Notes: a model not told the origin generated them from the sequence alone. Counted from the stretch's first letter, positions 23,852-33,488 are shown. The stretch: DNA of 64,000 nucleotides from Haladaptatus caseinilyticus (GCF_026248685.1 NZ_CP111036.1:2583752-2647751), one strand, 5' to 3'. A program made the numbers and translations.

Positions 23852-25765
23852 ATGACTACCGCTGATTCCGGTCCCGATGATGGACCTGACGAACCCGTCG
23901 TGTACGAACTCGCGGCGGACTGCACGCTCTCGGACATTTCCGAGGGTGAACGGTACCATGCTGTCGTCAACGGCGTCGTTGATTACGGTATCTTCGTCGA
24001 CCTTTCCGACTCGGTCTCCGGCCTCGTTCACGAATCGAACCTCTCACGAGCGTATTCCGTCGACGACGAGCTCGTCGTCGGACTTACCGAAGTCAGGGAG
24101 AACGGTGACCTGAGCTTCGTTCCCGCGGACTCCGACGAGTACGAAACCGTCGCAGTCGCTCACGAATACGAAGTCGCGGAAACGGGCACCCTCGGTGACC
24201 AAGTCGGTGACACAGTTCACCTCGAAGGCGAAGTCGTTCAGATAAAACAAACTGGCGGCCCGACGATTTTCCACGTTAGCGACGACACGGGTGTCGTTCC
24301 CTGCGCCGCATTCGAGGATGCTGGTGTCCGCGCACACCCAGAAATCGATATCGGTGACATCGTTCACCTCGTCGGCGTGGTCGAGGAGCGCGAGGGCGCG
24401 CTCCAGGTCGAAGTTTCATCCCTCAACGCCTTGGAGGGTGACGAGGAAAACGTTGTCCGCGACCGACTCGAAGCCGCGCTCGACGAACGTGCTGAACCCC
24501 ACGAAACTGAACCACTTGTGGACTGGCCCGCGCTCGAACAGTTGTTCCCCGACCTGCGCGACATCGCAAAACAACTCCGGCGCACCGTCCTCGAAAGCCG
24601 CCCAATCCGGGTCCGCCACCATGCAGACGGTGATGGGATGTGTGCTAGTCTCCCAGTCGAACTCGCACTAAAACGATTCATCGAGGAGACACACCAAGAC
24701 CCCGACGCGAAGCGTCACCTGTTCAAGCGCCTCCCGAGTAAAGCGCCCTTCTACGAGATGGAGGACGTGACTCGTGACCTGAACTTCGCACTCGAAGACC
24801 AGGCTCGACACGGCCAGAAACTCCCGCTCCTGCTCATGCTCGACAACGGGAGCACGGAAGAGGACGTTCCCGCCTACGAGAATCTCGCGCACTACGATAT
24901 CCCGATTCTCGTCGTCGACCACCATCACCCCGACCCGGAGGCCGTCGAGCCGTACACCGACGGTCACGTCAACCCGTATCTCTACGACGAGGATTACCGG
25001 ATTACGACGGGCATGATGTGCGTCGAACTCGCACGGATGATCTCTCCCGACATTACCGACGAACTCCGCCACGTGCCCGCCGTCGCAGGCATCTCCGACC
25101 GGTCGAAGGCCAACGCGATGACGGACTACGTCGAACTCGCGGAATCCGAAGGCTACAGCGAGGAGTTCCTCACGGACATGGGCGAAGCACTCGATTACGA
25201 GGCGTTCTGGCTGAAGTACGACCCAGGACGAAACCTCATCAATGACGTACTCAACGTCGGCTGTGACGACGAGGAGCGACACCGTGAACTCGTTTCGTTC
25301 CTCGCCGAGCGCGCACGCTCGGATACCGACCAGCAACTCGACGCTGCGATGCCTCACGTCCAACACGAACGATTGGCGAGCGAGGCGCATCTCTATCGCG
25401 TGGACGTCGAGAACCATGCCTACCGGTTCACTTACCCACCACCAGGGAAAACGACCGGTGAAATCCACGACCGGAAGGTACAGGAGACGGGCGAACCAGT
25501 CATCACCATCGGCTACGGACCGGACTTCGCAGTCCTCCGCAGTGATGGCGTCCGACTCGACATTCCGGAGATGGTCTCGGAGCTGAACGAGGAAATCGTC
25601 GGCGGCGGCGTCAGCGGTGGCGGCCACCTCGTCGTCGGAAGCATCAAGTTCGTCAAGGGGATGCGCGAGCAGGTGCTCGACGCCCTCGTCGAAAAGATGG
25701 CGGACGCGGAACTGGACGAAGCCCTCCAGAGCACGTCGGTTGGACATCAGAACTCGGACGACTGA
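23852..25765 (+). CDS. DHH/RecJ-like phosphoesterase with S1 and OB domains
   Basis: A 637-residue protein. An S1 RNA-binding domain (about 24-90) and an OB-fold (about 110-197) precede the DHH core with HADGDG near 256 and DHHHPDPE near 356. A C-terminal DHHA1 part has GGGVSGGGHL near 583. This archaeal RecJ-like group acts on single-stranded DNA or RNA, 5'-3', and some members work with the GINS replication complex. The exact class here is not certain. ATG 23852 is chosen because the upstream open frame lacks haloarchaeal character. The last 19 bases overlap the convergent PLD gene. Confidence 0.9.
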   Translation: MTTADSGPDDGPDEPVVYELAADCTLSDISEGERYHAVVNGVVDYGIFVDLSDSVSGLVHESNLSRAYSVDDELVVGLTEVRENGDLSFVPADSDEYETVAVAHEYEVAETGTLGDQVGDTVHLEGEVVQIKQTGGPTIFHVSDDTGVVPCAAFEDAGVRAHPEIDIGDIVHLVGVVEEREGALQVEVSSLNALEGDEENVVRDRLEAALDERAEPHETEPLVDWPALEQLFPDLRDIAKQLRRTVLESRPIRVRHHADGDGMCASLPVELALKRFIEETHQDPDAKRHLFKRLPSKAPFYEMEDVTRDLNFALEDQARHGQKLPLLLMLDNGSTEEDVPAYENLAHYDIPILVVDHHHPDPEAVEPYTDGHVNPYLYDEDYRITTGMMCVELARMISPDITDELRHVPAVAGISDRSKANAMTDYVELAESEGYSEEFLTDMGEALDYEAFWLKYDPGRNLINDVLNVGCDDEERHRELVSFLAERARSDTDQQLDAAMPHVQHERLASEAHLYRVDVENHAYRFTYPPPGKTTGEIHDRKVQETGEPVITIGYGPDFAVLRSDGVRLDIPEMVSELNEEIVGGGVSGGGHLVVGSIKFVKGMREQVLDALVEKMADAELDEALQSTSVGHQNSDD

Positions 25766-27369
25766 GCGACGTTCACCTCCGTTCTCCCGAGCCAGACCGC
25801 ACCAGCAGCACCCAGCACGACGACGACAGCGAGGCCGACCGGAAATCGGTCGTCGCTTTCGCCCCAGTCGGCCTCGAACACGGCTGTGTAGTAGTTCCCC
25901 ACCTGCGTCCCGTGGAGAACGAGGGCGAGTTCACGATTCGCCCGTGCCGAATGGTTGTTCCAATTGAGACTCCCAACGACGACGTGACGTTCGTCCACGA
26001 TGACGCCTTTGGCGTGGATTTTTTCGTACCCGTTCGGCTCCGCGAGCTTCGCTTGGAGCGGGAGTCCTTCCTCCTCTGCACGTTCGTTCAACCAGCGTAC
26101 GAGATGCCCGTTATCCTCGCGAACATACCACGCACTACTGAGCAGAACGCGAACGTGGACTCCGCGACGAGCTGCCGCCAGCGTTGCTTGAACGAACGGT
26201 TGTTGTGGCCCGCTAACTGCCATCTGTTGGATGACAATCGACTCGTTTGCGGATCGAAGAAGCGAGACGACCCCTTCCTCTGCATTGTCCGGTGCGCTCA
26301 GCACGGAGACGGACTCGACTGGGAGTGTTTTCGGCTCGAATCGCGTCGGGAAACTCCCGTTCGCAGGCGGCTCGGATTTGAACGATTTGCCGCGTCTGAA
26401 CTGTTGCCACGAAACGGTGTCGTTCCACGTACTATCGGCGTCGAATATTTCGGCTAGTTCTCGCGCCGATTCCCCTCGGACGACGACGCCCCACCCTCGA
26501 CTTGCGCGGCCGCCGGTTCCAGCCGGTTTCCAATTCTCGGTGAGTACCATCGCCTGGCCGTCGACGACGGCGTACTTGGCGTGATGAAAGCTGTAGCGTG
26601 CGTGTGGGCCGCCGATGACTTCAATATGGATTCCTCGCTCCGAGAGCCTATCGAGGACGATTGCTTGCTGACGGGTAATTCCTCCGACGGGGGAGTCGTC
26701 GATGAGTACACGAACCTCGACGCCGCGACGCTCTGCGGCAACGAGCTTGCGGGCGATTCGCTCCGAGGCAAAGGAGTAACCTGCCAAAAGTATACGCTCG
26801 TCCGCCGATTGAAGGGTCTCGGTTGGAACGGCGGGACTGTCCGGAAGGACGAAGACACGGGCTGTGGTCGAATCCACATGAACGACCGGTCTGTCGGTTG
26901 CCCCCAGTGGAACCCACGAACCGTTTTTTGGACGCCACAGTTCGCTTTCCGGTGCATCGACGTAGGTGGTCGAATCGACGATAGTCGCCGCAACCGACGA
27001 AATTGCCCGCTTGCGAAGTGTGACAGTTTCCCCGTCGTTCGCAAGCGATAGATTTCGGATCTGAAGCGCGCGTTGCTCAGTGAGGTTTTCGGTAAGACTC
27101 GGGGCGGTCGAGAACGTGACTCGGCCGGATACCGTCGCGTTCGGAAGCTGAACGATGTCCTCGCCGTCAGACAGCGACCATGTCGAGAGGTTCGTCCGTC
27201 GAGGGAACGAAATGACGACGAACTCCCCCGTATCTTCGTTCGCGACTGGATTCGGATACACGGCAACGATTTCGGGTTGCGATGCTGTCGCTTTCGAATG
27301 CGTGACGAGAGGCGTGCCGAACATGGACGCAACCATGAGACAAACGACGAACATAACCCTGACGGACAC
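25747..27369 (-). CDS. Exported phospholipase D-family protein with lamin-tail-like N-terminus
   Basis: A 540-residue protein. A signal peptide covers about 1-28 (VMFVVCLMVASMFG). Residues about 33-120 look like a lamin-tail domain (EIVAVYPNP...GEFVVI). Two PLD domains follow, each with an HKD motif: HHAKYAVVD and IHAKGVIVDE followed by GSLNWN. A hydrophobic helix near the C-terminus (LAVVVVLGAAGAVWLG) anchors it, so the catalytic part faces outside. Activity could be nuclease or phospholipase. Start is GTG 27369, or ATG 27354. Confidence 0.88.
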   Translation of the reverse strand: MSVRVMFVVCLMVASMFGTPLVTHSKATASQPEIVAVYPNPVANEDTGEFVVISFPRRTNLSTWSLSDGEDIVQLPNATVSGRVTFSTAPSLTENLTEQRALQIRNLSLANDGETVTLRKRAISSVAATIVDSTTYVDAPESELWRPKNGSWVPLGATDRPVVHVDSTTARVFVLPDSPAVPTETLQSADERILLAGYSFASERIARKLVAAERRGVEVRVLIDDSPVGGITRQQAIVLDRLSERGIHIEVIGGPHARYSFHHAKYAVVDGQAMVLTENWKPAGTGGRASRGWGVVVRGESARELAEIFDADSTWNDTVSWQQFRRGKSFKSEPPANGSFPTRFEPKTLPVESVSVLSAPDNAEEGVVSLLRSANESIVIQQMAVSGPQQPFVQATLAAARRGVHVRVLLSSAWYVREDNGHLVRWLNERAEEEGLPLQAKLAEPNGYEKIHAKGVIVDERHVVVGSLNWNNHSARANRELALVLHGTQVGNYYTAVFEADWGESDDRFPVGLAVVVVLGAAGAVWLGRTEVNVAQSSEF

Positions 27370-27445
27370 GGAACGGAGTGGTCCCGTCTTTCGTTATAAA
27401 CGTTCGTAACGGTAAATTTTTGACAACGACGTTCGCGTTATTGAT

Positions 27446-27691
27446 ATGGTCGAAATTCCGTTTGCACTCGAACTGGCGGGCCACGCGCTCGGTGCCCTCG
27501 GCGCATTGCTCATCTTTTTCGAGTTCTTCCAACTTCCGGACTACATCGAGTATGACCCGGATTACAACGATTTCACTATCGACATTTCGCCGATGGAAGT
27601 GAGAGAATACACGTCGATCGGTCGTGTCGGCGCGTTTCTGCTCGCGCTCGGTTTCGCACTGCAGTTTCTGGCAACCCTGCTGGCTCACTGA
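27446..27691 (+). CDS. Small two-span membrane protein
   Basis: An 81-residue protein with hydrophobic helices at about 7-27 (LELAGHALGALGALLIFFEFF) and 60-80, separated by an acidic loop (DYIEYDPDYNDFTID). Codon use and a TATA-type AT-rich tract just upstream (AAATTTTTGACAAC near 27413) support it. No family name can be given. Confidence 0.65.
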   Translation: MVEIPFALELAGHALGALGALLIFFEFFQLPDYIEYDPDYNDFTIDISPMEVREYTSIGRVGAFLLALGFALQFLATLLAH

Positions 27692-27702
27692 TTCCGCATT
27701 CG

Positions 27703-27855
27703 TTACCGTCCTGGATGAACGATTTCCCGGCAGTTAGGACACTCAGCAAAGCGCTCTAGCCCACTCTCGGTTTCATACTCGATAAGAAGATAGCCATTGG
27801 TAATACTATCGTCGCAGTTCGGACACACGCCAAGCCGGGCGGATTCGGTCGCCAT
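27703..27855 (-). CDS. DUF7837-like zinc-ribbon micro-protein
   Basis: A 50-residue ORF, ATG 27855 to TAA 27703. Two CPNC knuckles (C11-x2-C14 and the second at about 40-43) frame a short beta segment (GYLLIEYETE). This is a zinc-ribbon micro-protein of a haloarchaeal family that I recall as DUF7837; function unknown. It is convergent with the gene at 27446-27691. Confidence 0.8.
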   Translation of the reverse strand: MATESARLGVCPNCDDSITNGYLLIEYETESGLERFAECPNCREIVHPGR

Positions 27856-27936
27856 GGAGCCTCTTGGATCCGAACTTGGTGAGCGACTCCCTTTGTTATT
27901 GACCGATTATATAGCAGTAAGGAGTCCTTACTACCC

Positions 27937-29178
27937 TCAGAGTGCTTTCTCTGCCTCGCTCTGCACAAGGAACGAGCGGTCATCGGAGTAGCGACGAACC
28001 GCATCGAGTGCACGATCCGTTCCGATCTGGTTCAGTGCCCAGGCGGCACTCGCGCGAACGGAGTCCGACTCGTCGTCGGAAAGTGTGTCCGAGAGGGGAT
28101 CGATAGCGCGCGTGTCACCAATTCGACCGAGGGCACGAGCGGCATAGCTTCGAACGTCCGCATCGTCGGCGACGAGTTGGTCGGCGACCGCTTGAGTCGT
28201 CTCGTCGCTTCCGATTTCGCCGAGTGCCTTGATGACGGTTTTCGCCATTCCGGGGTCGGCATCAACGTAATCGATAATCGTATCGACGGCCTCGTCACTA
28301 CCGATTTTGCCGAGAATACTGATAGCTTGCTTGTCGCGTCTGTTCGCGCGCTGAAGCATTGGTTCGACGGCCTCCTCGTTGCCCATCCGTTCGAGCGATT
28401 CGAGGCAGTGTCGTTCCATGAAGTTCGATTGGAGCGAATCGAGCGCGAGTAGCACCATATCCGCTCGATCTTTCTTTTCCCAGATTTTCAAGGCGTGCCA
28501 CTCCGGCGGGTAGTCCTTTCGGTGGTCGAGCACGTCGTAGAAGCCCTCCGCTTCGAGCTGTTCACGCGTTTCGAGGTCGCTCCATTCTTCCGCGTCCTCG
28601 ATTCCCTGTTTCAGCTCGTCCGTCGCTTCGACGAGCAACGCGATAGTGTCCGAATCCTCGTCCGGGTCGAGGTCGGCATCGCCAACCGCGGTGGCGGCGT
28701 TTTCGAGCACTTCCGCGAGGTCGTCGGAGTTTCGAGAGAGGGTGACACTGAAGTTCGTGTCGAGGATGCTCTGTACGCTCTCGGCGAACGATTCGACGAC
28801 ATCGACGAGCTCACCGCTTCCTGCGTCGGTCCATCGCGTGTCCGTGACGGTCGAAGCGGCGTCCTCGATGTCGCTAATAACGTCCGCGGCGTAGGGGCCA
28901 CGTTGGTCTTCGAGTTCGTCGCGGAGATCGGAGAGGTGCCCCTCCAGTTCGTCGCGGGGGTCGTCCTCGTCTTCGTCGTCCGGTTCCGGAAGGTCCGCAC
29001 TTTCGAGTAGCCCCTCGATTTTGTCGAGTTGGGCTTCGACGACGTCGAGGTCGGCTTCCGTCTCGGCGCTTTCGAGTTCCGTTTCTGCCTGATCGAGTTG
29101 TTCCTCGATGGTTTCCGCATCGACAGTTTCGGCTTCGGATGCTGTTTCCTGCGTCTCCTCGGCCTCTTCGTCGCTCAT
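27937..29178 (-). CDS. HEAT-repeat protein with acidic coiled-coil N-terminus
   Basis: A 413-residue soluble protein. Residues 1-95 are very acidic and heptad-like (EEAEETQETASEAET...). A helical middle part follows, and from about 245 there are HEAT/PBS-lyase-type repeats (for example AISILGKIGSDEAVDTII, ADVRSYAARALGRIGD, SVRASAAWALNQIG). Such repeats form a curved protein-binding scaffold. It is a conserved haloarchaeal type; its partner is unknown. Confidence 0.82.
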   Translation of the reverse strand: MSDEEAEETQETASEAETVDAETIEEQLDQAETELESAETEADLDVVEAQLDKIEGLLESADLPEPDDEDEDDPRDELEGHLSDLRDELEDQRGPYAADVISDIEDAASTVTDTRWTDAGSGELVDVVESFAESVQSILDTNFSVTLSRNSDDLAEVLENAATAVGDADLDPDEDSDTIALLVEATDELKQGIEDAEEWSDLETREQLEAEGFYDVLDHRKDYPPEWHALKIWEKKDRADMVLLALDSLQSNFMERHCLESLERMGNEEAVEPMLQRANRRDKQAISILGKIGSDEAVDTIIDYVDADPGMAKTVIKALGEIGSDETTQAVADQLVADDADVRSYAARALGRIGDTRAIDPLSDTLSDDESDSVRASAAWALNQIGTDRALDAVRRYSDDRSFLVQSEAEKAL

Positions 29179-29235
29179 GCGTCCACCCCCGGCTGAGCCG
29201 TTGCTCTCATATGCGGAAAAATCGGACCGTAGTCA

Positions 29236-29952
29236 TCAAGAGCGTTTCCCTTCTGTCGCCCGAACCGTCTTCCCGGTCGTCGTCCGCCAGTAGAAATGCG
29301 GCGAGAGAACGAGATAGAAGAGTGCAAGCGTCAACAGCGCATACGGGAACGCTCGGCCCTGAAAATCAGGAACGAGTACCGCGAGCGAATGGACCACACC
29401 CATGATGAGTGCATCGCGGGCCAACAGGTCGGGATAGGTAATCGTCGAGACCATCAGCCCCGCAAGGAGGTACGTGAGAGCGACGAGCACCACTGGTTCC
29501 GTAAATCCGGCGAGCACACCCGCGGCGAGAATGACCGACGCGAGCGTCGTCGGGACGCCCTCGGTCACGTCGTCGTCGGTGTCATAGGCGGTGTACAGTC
29601 CGAGTCTCACGATTGCCATGCCGACGAAGAGCGCCCCTCCAGCGACTGCGACTCCGACGCGAAGGGTATCGGAACTCCCTGTTTGGCGGACCATGCTAAC
29701 CACCAACATCGCGGGCGCGACGGCAAACGACGCGACATCAGCCAGCGAATCGAGGTACTGACCCGCCGCCGAACTGCCGACGTGCCGTGCAAGCACGCCA
29801 TCCAATCCGTCCGCCACGGCAGCCAGCAGAACGAGGCGCGCGGCCAGCCCCGGATTCGTGGTCGCGATGGAAATCGCCAAAAAGCCGAGTGCGGCGTTCG
29901 AAACGGTGACCGCGTCGGCGAGCGATAGTCGTCCCACGAACCGAGGTTGCAT
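29236..29952 (-). CDS. pssA: CDP-alcohol phosphatidyltransferase, archaetidylserine synthase type
   Basis: A 238-residue integral membrane protein with the CDP-alcohol transferase motif: D48, then D51-G-x2-A55-R56, G64, D68 and D72. It condenses CDP-archaeol with an alcohol, most likely L-serine, giving archaetidylserine. In haloarchaea PssA and PssD supply the phosphatidylethanolamine-like lipid linked to ArtA-dependent C-terminal anchoring of surface proteins. No pssD or artA is in the window. Ser as substrate is inferred from family resemblance. Confidence 0.85.
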   Translation of the reverse strand: MQPRFVGRLSLADAVTVSNAALGFLAISIATTNPGLAARLVLLAAVADGLDGVLARHVGSSAAGQYLDSLADVASFAVAPAMLVVSMVRQTGSSDTLRVGVAVAGGALFVGMAIVRLGLYTAYDTDDDVTEGVPTTLASVILAAGVLAGFTEPVVLVALTYLLAGLMVSTITYPDLLARDALIMGVVHSLAVLVPDFQGRAFPYALLTLALFYLVLSPHFYWRTTTGKTVRATEGKRS

Positions 29953-30203
29953 ACCCGGCGGGTAGTGTGAGCGGGCTTGATACGTCTTTTGAATCGCCGT
30001 CTACTCGTAGAAGGATTACGACGCTTTCGTGCTCGTGATAGAGCTTGTGTAACTGTCGTGCTCGATGACCCCGGCGTCAACCAACTCCGCGATGCGCAGC
30101 GGGGACTGATTTGACTGCGCGAGAACCGCAAAAAATAGACACAGTCGTCGTGCAGAAACCGATTCTCGATCCGACGGTCGAAACGACGCTAAAAGGAACC
30201 GAC

Positions 30204-30752
30204 TTACCACTCTGCGAGTTCGTAAATCCGCTCGAAAGCCGTTTGCTCACGCGGACCGCCACACCGCTGAACCACGTCTTCGAAATACGTCAACCGCGCC
30301 CGAAGCTCCGCGGTGTCGTAAGCGTCCACATCGAGGCGCGAAACGGCCACCGTCGCCTCGACGATTGCGGAAAAGCCACGGTTGGTGATCGGAACTCTTT
30401 CGTCTACGATTTCGCTCGAAACCGGTGTCAGCTCCCATTCTTCCCAGTTCGTTTCACCCGAGTTCCCCGAATCGATCGGTTGGACTTCGACCTCAACCCA
30501 CGCGTCCGCCGAGTCGAGTACCGGTTTGGACTCCTCTCGAATCGAAAGGGTGGCTTCCACGAAATCGACCGGGTCGCGGGTGAACTGAACGACCCCTCCG
30601 CCTTGCCGGTGGAAGTTCCGCCGAGTCCGGGTGTTGCCCCACGTTTTCGCTGTCACTGAGTCGCCCGCATGCAATCCAAGCGCTGCAACGTTCCACAGGT
30701 CGTTCGGCCCGAGTGTCGTGATGATGGATTCGGTCACGCCTTGGAGTTCCAT
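30204..30752 (-). CDS. DUF447 family protein
   Basis: A 182-residue protein starting MELQGVTESIITTLGPNDLWNVAALGL, the typical DUF447 beginning; the family fold resembles FMN-binding split barrels. An 'HRQGGGVVQFTRDP' loop and VEATVAVSRLD follow. It is the last gene of a tight cluster (cofD, Dus-like, CitG-like, DUF447), 26 bases after the CitG-like gene. Relatives occur beside methanopterin-linked C1 genes in other organisms, but its reaction is unknown to me. Confidence 0.85.
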   Translation of the reverse strand: MELQGVTESIITTLGPNDLWNVAALGLHAGDSVTAKTWGNTRTRRNFHRQGGGVVQFTRDPVDFVEATLSIREESKPVLDSADAWVEVEVQPIDSGNSGETNWEEWELTPVSSEIVDERVPITNRGFSAIVEATVAVSRLDVDAYDTAELRARLTYFEDVVQRCGGPREQTAFERIYELAEW

Positions 30753-30778
30753 CGGCCAGCCCGACTCGCGTTCTTCTT

Positions 30779-31624
30779 TCACGGCCGCTGCCCTCGCTCC
30801 AATGCAACGAACAGTCCCCCTGCCACGATATCGGCCGTCGTTCCGGGGTTGATGCCGTCCTCGACCAGTGACTCCGAGAACGCATGTACCAATTCCGAAT
30901 CGCCGTGACGTGCCTCCTGTAACGCTTCCTGTGCTCGCACGCGAACGCTTTCGGCGACCTTCCGTCCGTGTTTTTTCGCGACGAGAGTGTCCGGCTCGTG
31001 CGCGAGGAGTTCGAGATAGACGCGCGCCCCACGGCCCGAGAGCGATCCGTCGAGTTCGACGATTCGTTTCCCCGCTTCGAACGTTCGTTCGAACTCGTTC
31101 GTCCACTCGCGGGCGATACCGTCTTCGTCGGCACCCATTTCCATCACGTCGAACAGGGTGAGTTCTGCGTCTCGAATCGCTGGAATCGCGTCACTTCCGC
31201 GACGCACGTCGAACTCGTCGGCACCCTCCGGTGGGTCGCCGACGAACACGTTCACGTGGTCGAATGCGCGGTAGAAGCCCTCCGCATCCTCGACGGTGGT
31301 CGATTCGACGACGTTGGTTACTGATTCGGGTGAGCAGCCCCCCGATGTGCTCGCTTTCACCAACGGAACCAACAAACACAGCGCGCCAAACTGGGTGTTG
31401 CCGCCGCTCTGTCGGCTCATCCCCGACACCGACCTCTCGAACGCTTCACCGACCGTTGTGTCCGCTTCGGCGGCACGCAATCCGCCCCCGGAACCGACCG
31501 CTCCGGTGAGGAAATGTTCGAATCGCAGATTCGGAAAGTCCCGGTCCCGATCGACGTTACCGGGTTTCGGCGTGCCCGCGACTTCCAACAACAAGGCGAG
31601 TTGTGCGTGTTCCGCTGGCGTCAT
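30779..31624 (-). CDS. Triphosphoribosyl-dephospho-CoA synthase-like (CitG family) protein
   Basis: A 281-residue helical protein with family signatures LEVAGTPKPGNVDRDRDF (about 13-30), GGNTQFGALCLLVPL and the later ARVYLELLAHEPDTLV. CitG makes the prosthetic-group precursor of citrate lyase in bacteria, but haloarchaea have no citrate lyase here, so the archaeal members probably use another nucleotide substrate. The start overlaps the Dus-like stop (ATGA). Context ties it to coenzyme F420 or a related cofactor. Confidence 0.88.
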   Translation of the reverse strand: MTPAEHAQLALLLEVAGTPKPGNVDRDRDFPNLRFEHFLTGAVGSGGGLRAAEADTTVGEAFERSVSGMSRQSGGNTQFGALCLLVPLVKASTSGGCSPESVTNVVESTTVEDAEGFYRAFDHVNVFVGDPPEGADEFDVRRGSDAIPAIRDAELTLFDVMEMGADEDGIAREWTNEFERTFEAGKRIVELDGSLSGRGARVYLELLAHEPDTLVAKKHGRKVAESVRVRAQEALQEARHGDSELVHAFSESLVEDGINPGTTADIVAGGLFVALERGQRP

Positions 31625-32364
31625 GCGACCACCTCCGCGAACCATTCGTCCGTAGCACTCGCCACGCGCGAAAGTACTGCCGGTCGGTCGCTCGGACGCC
31701 CGACGCTCACCGCGTCCGCACCATATTCGAGATATTCTCTGACCGTCTCTTCGTCACGGACCCCGTTGTTCGCGATGAGGAAACAGTCCGTCGTCTCGGC
31801 GATGTCCGCGATGACGTGCTCCGAATCCATCGCGTCCACGTGAAGGACCTCCGCTCCTGCATCGGCGACCCGCCGAGACACGTTCGGAAGGTCTACGCTG
31901 GGCACCTCGGTTCGAAGTTTGACGCCGACCGTCGCTCCTGTCTTCGTTGCCATCCGAACCTGCTCACAGAGTCGGTCGGGGTGCGAGAGCAGGAACTGTC
32001 CAGCACCCGCCGAACACATCTCCTCCTGTCGGCAATGAGCGTTTATCTCCAGTATCGCGTCGTGTGCTCGGCACACTTCCGAAACCGACCGAATCGGTGG
32101 CAACGTCGCGGAGCGCACGTTGATTCCCGGACGGATCGATACGTCTGCGACCGACGTGAGTTGGTCGTCAACGAACGCGACCGGGTCGTCGGGAAGGAAC
32201 TCGCTTCGGTCGCGGGATACCAACGCTCGGGCCGCCGCTCGCGTTTTCTCGTCCAGTGCGACACCACCCAAGAACGCCGCACCGACGTGTTCGGATCCTT
32301 GTATCGCCCAGTCAGCATCGGATTCGCCGGAAAGGCTAGCCAACGCCACACGTGGGGTGAACAT
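31621..32364 (-). CDS. tRNA-dihydrouridine synthase-related TIM-barrel protein
   Basis: A 247-residue protein resembling archaeal short Dus-like flavoproteins. ILEINAHCRQEEMCSAGAGQ matches the conserved Dus region containing Cys, then KTGATVGVKLRTEV, HVDAMDS, and LIANNGVRD...YGADAVSVGR form the phosphate/FMN end of the barrel. It is shorter than canonical Dus and lacks an obvious C-terminal tRNA-binding domain, so it may act on a small molecule. It overlaps cofD by one base (TGATG) and the CitG-like gene by four. Confidence 0.8.
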   Translation of the reverse strand: MFTPRVALASLSGESDADWAIQGSEHVGAAFLGGVALDEKTRAAARALVSRDRSEFLPDDPVAFVDDQLTSVADVSIRPGINVRSATLPPIRSVSEVCRAHDAILEINAHCRQEEMCSAGAGQFLLSHPDRLCEQVRMATKTGATVGVKLRTEVPSVDLPNVSRRVADAGAEVLHVDAMDSEHVIADIAETTDCFLIANNGVRDEETVREYLEYGADAVSVGRPSDRPAVLSRVASATDEWFAEVVA

Positions 32365-33356
32365 CAGGCCACCTCCAGTGCGTTTTCGACCGCGCGAGCA
32401 ACACGCTCCGAATCCTCGATGTCGTCCATTCTCGTGTCGGTCCTGATCACTGGGCGGTCGAGGTTGGTCCTATCGTCGTCGTCCAACACGAAGGCATCAG
32501 CGAAGGGATAGGCTTCCGCCACGCCGGCCGTACTCGGGTCGTAACCGACCGCTTCCATCAGTTTTCCTGCTGGCCCGGAGAATACGCGGTCTTCGACGAA
32601 CGGAGAAACGGCGACCACGGTCGCGGATTCCAGTGCCTCCCGAAGGCCGTCTATCGCCAGCATCGGTCCGATGCTCGTTACGGGATTCGACGGTCCGATA
32701 ACGACCGGTTCGTCCGTCAGCGCGGCGAGCGCGGCGGGGGAGGGCTTTGCGGTATTCGAACCGCGGAACGCTACGTCAACGACGTTCGGTTCACCCCCGC
32801 GAGCGACCCAAAACTCCTGAAAATGCATCGCCGTGTTTGGTGTTCGAACGATGCTCGCCACCGGGTCGTCGCTCATCGGGACGACATCGACCGGGGAATC
32901 GAAAGCATCCGCCAGAATCCGGGTCGTTTCAGTCAACGTGTGACCCTCGTCCAGCAGCCCCGTCCGTGTGACGTGGACTGCTCGGTCGCGGTCACCCAGA
33001 AGCATGAACTCCGCAACGCCGGAAAATCGCCGCCAGCGCGCGATTTCCCGCCCCGAAATTTGACGTTCGTCCGGGAGGTATCGCGGCCCGTCTGCCAGTC
33101 CCGCTGACGTAGCGAGTCGCTGTAACTCGTCGTGTGTTTCCGTCGTGTCGTCGGCGATTCCCCACCAGGTTTCACGGTTCAACATGTCTCCTTGTTGGAA
33201 AAGTACGGTGTCGATGTCGGGACAGACGAGCAGCCCTCCCAACTCAACGTCGTCACCTGTATTCCCGACGACGGTCGTCTCGGCGGCCGAGAAGACCGAG
33301 AGCGCACCGTCGAGAAGTTTTGGGGTTCCCGTCCCCCCGGAGAGAAACGTTACCAT
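32364..33356 (-). CDS. cofD: 2-phospho-L-lactate transferase CofD
   Basis: A 330-residue enzyme that joins a lactyl (or phosphoenolpyruvyl) phosphate from its guanosine-diphospho carrier to Fo, making F420-0 (or its dehydro form). Key parts are [14 protein letters not shown] (4-17), [20 protein letters not shown]-like [11 protein letters not shown] and [18 protein letters not shown] 33356 gives the standard start [10 protein letters not shown]; the frame is open far upstream but that part is non-coding in character. It heads the four-gene cluster. Confidence 0.94.
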   Translation of the reverse strand: MVTFLSGGTGTPKLLDGALSVFSAAETTVVGNTGDDVELGGLLVCPDIDTVLFQQGDMLNRETWWGIADDTTETHDELQRLATSAGLADGPRYLPDERQISGREIARWRRFSGVAEFMLLGDRDRAVHVTRTGLLDEGHTLTETTRILADAFDSPVDVVPMSDDPVASIVRTPNTAMHFQEFWVARGGEPNVVDVAFRGSNTAKPSPAALAALTDEPVVIGPSNPVTSIGPMLAIDGLREALESATVVAVSPFVEDRVFSGPAGKLMEAVGYDPSTAGVAEAYPFADAFVLDDDDRTNLDRPVIRTDTRMDDIEDSERVARAVENALEVA

Positions 33357-33488
33357 GGTGTGGAGTTTGTGACTCGTGAGGTTAAGTTTTCGTCGCTCCT
33401 GTCGCTTTTTGTTATGGCGTACGATCCGACTTTCCGGCTCCTGTACCGTCCTTCGATTTTTATAGGATGACGAACCAACCTGTATCCA

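Noticed and set aside
30016..30210. Minus-strand frame ending QSPLRIAELVDAGVIEHDSY
   Set aside because: The C-terminal words look coding, but the first half does not, no good start exists, and no family fits. It may be a relic in the 250-base gap before pssA.
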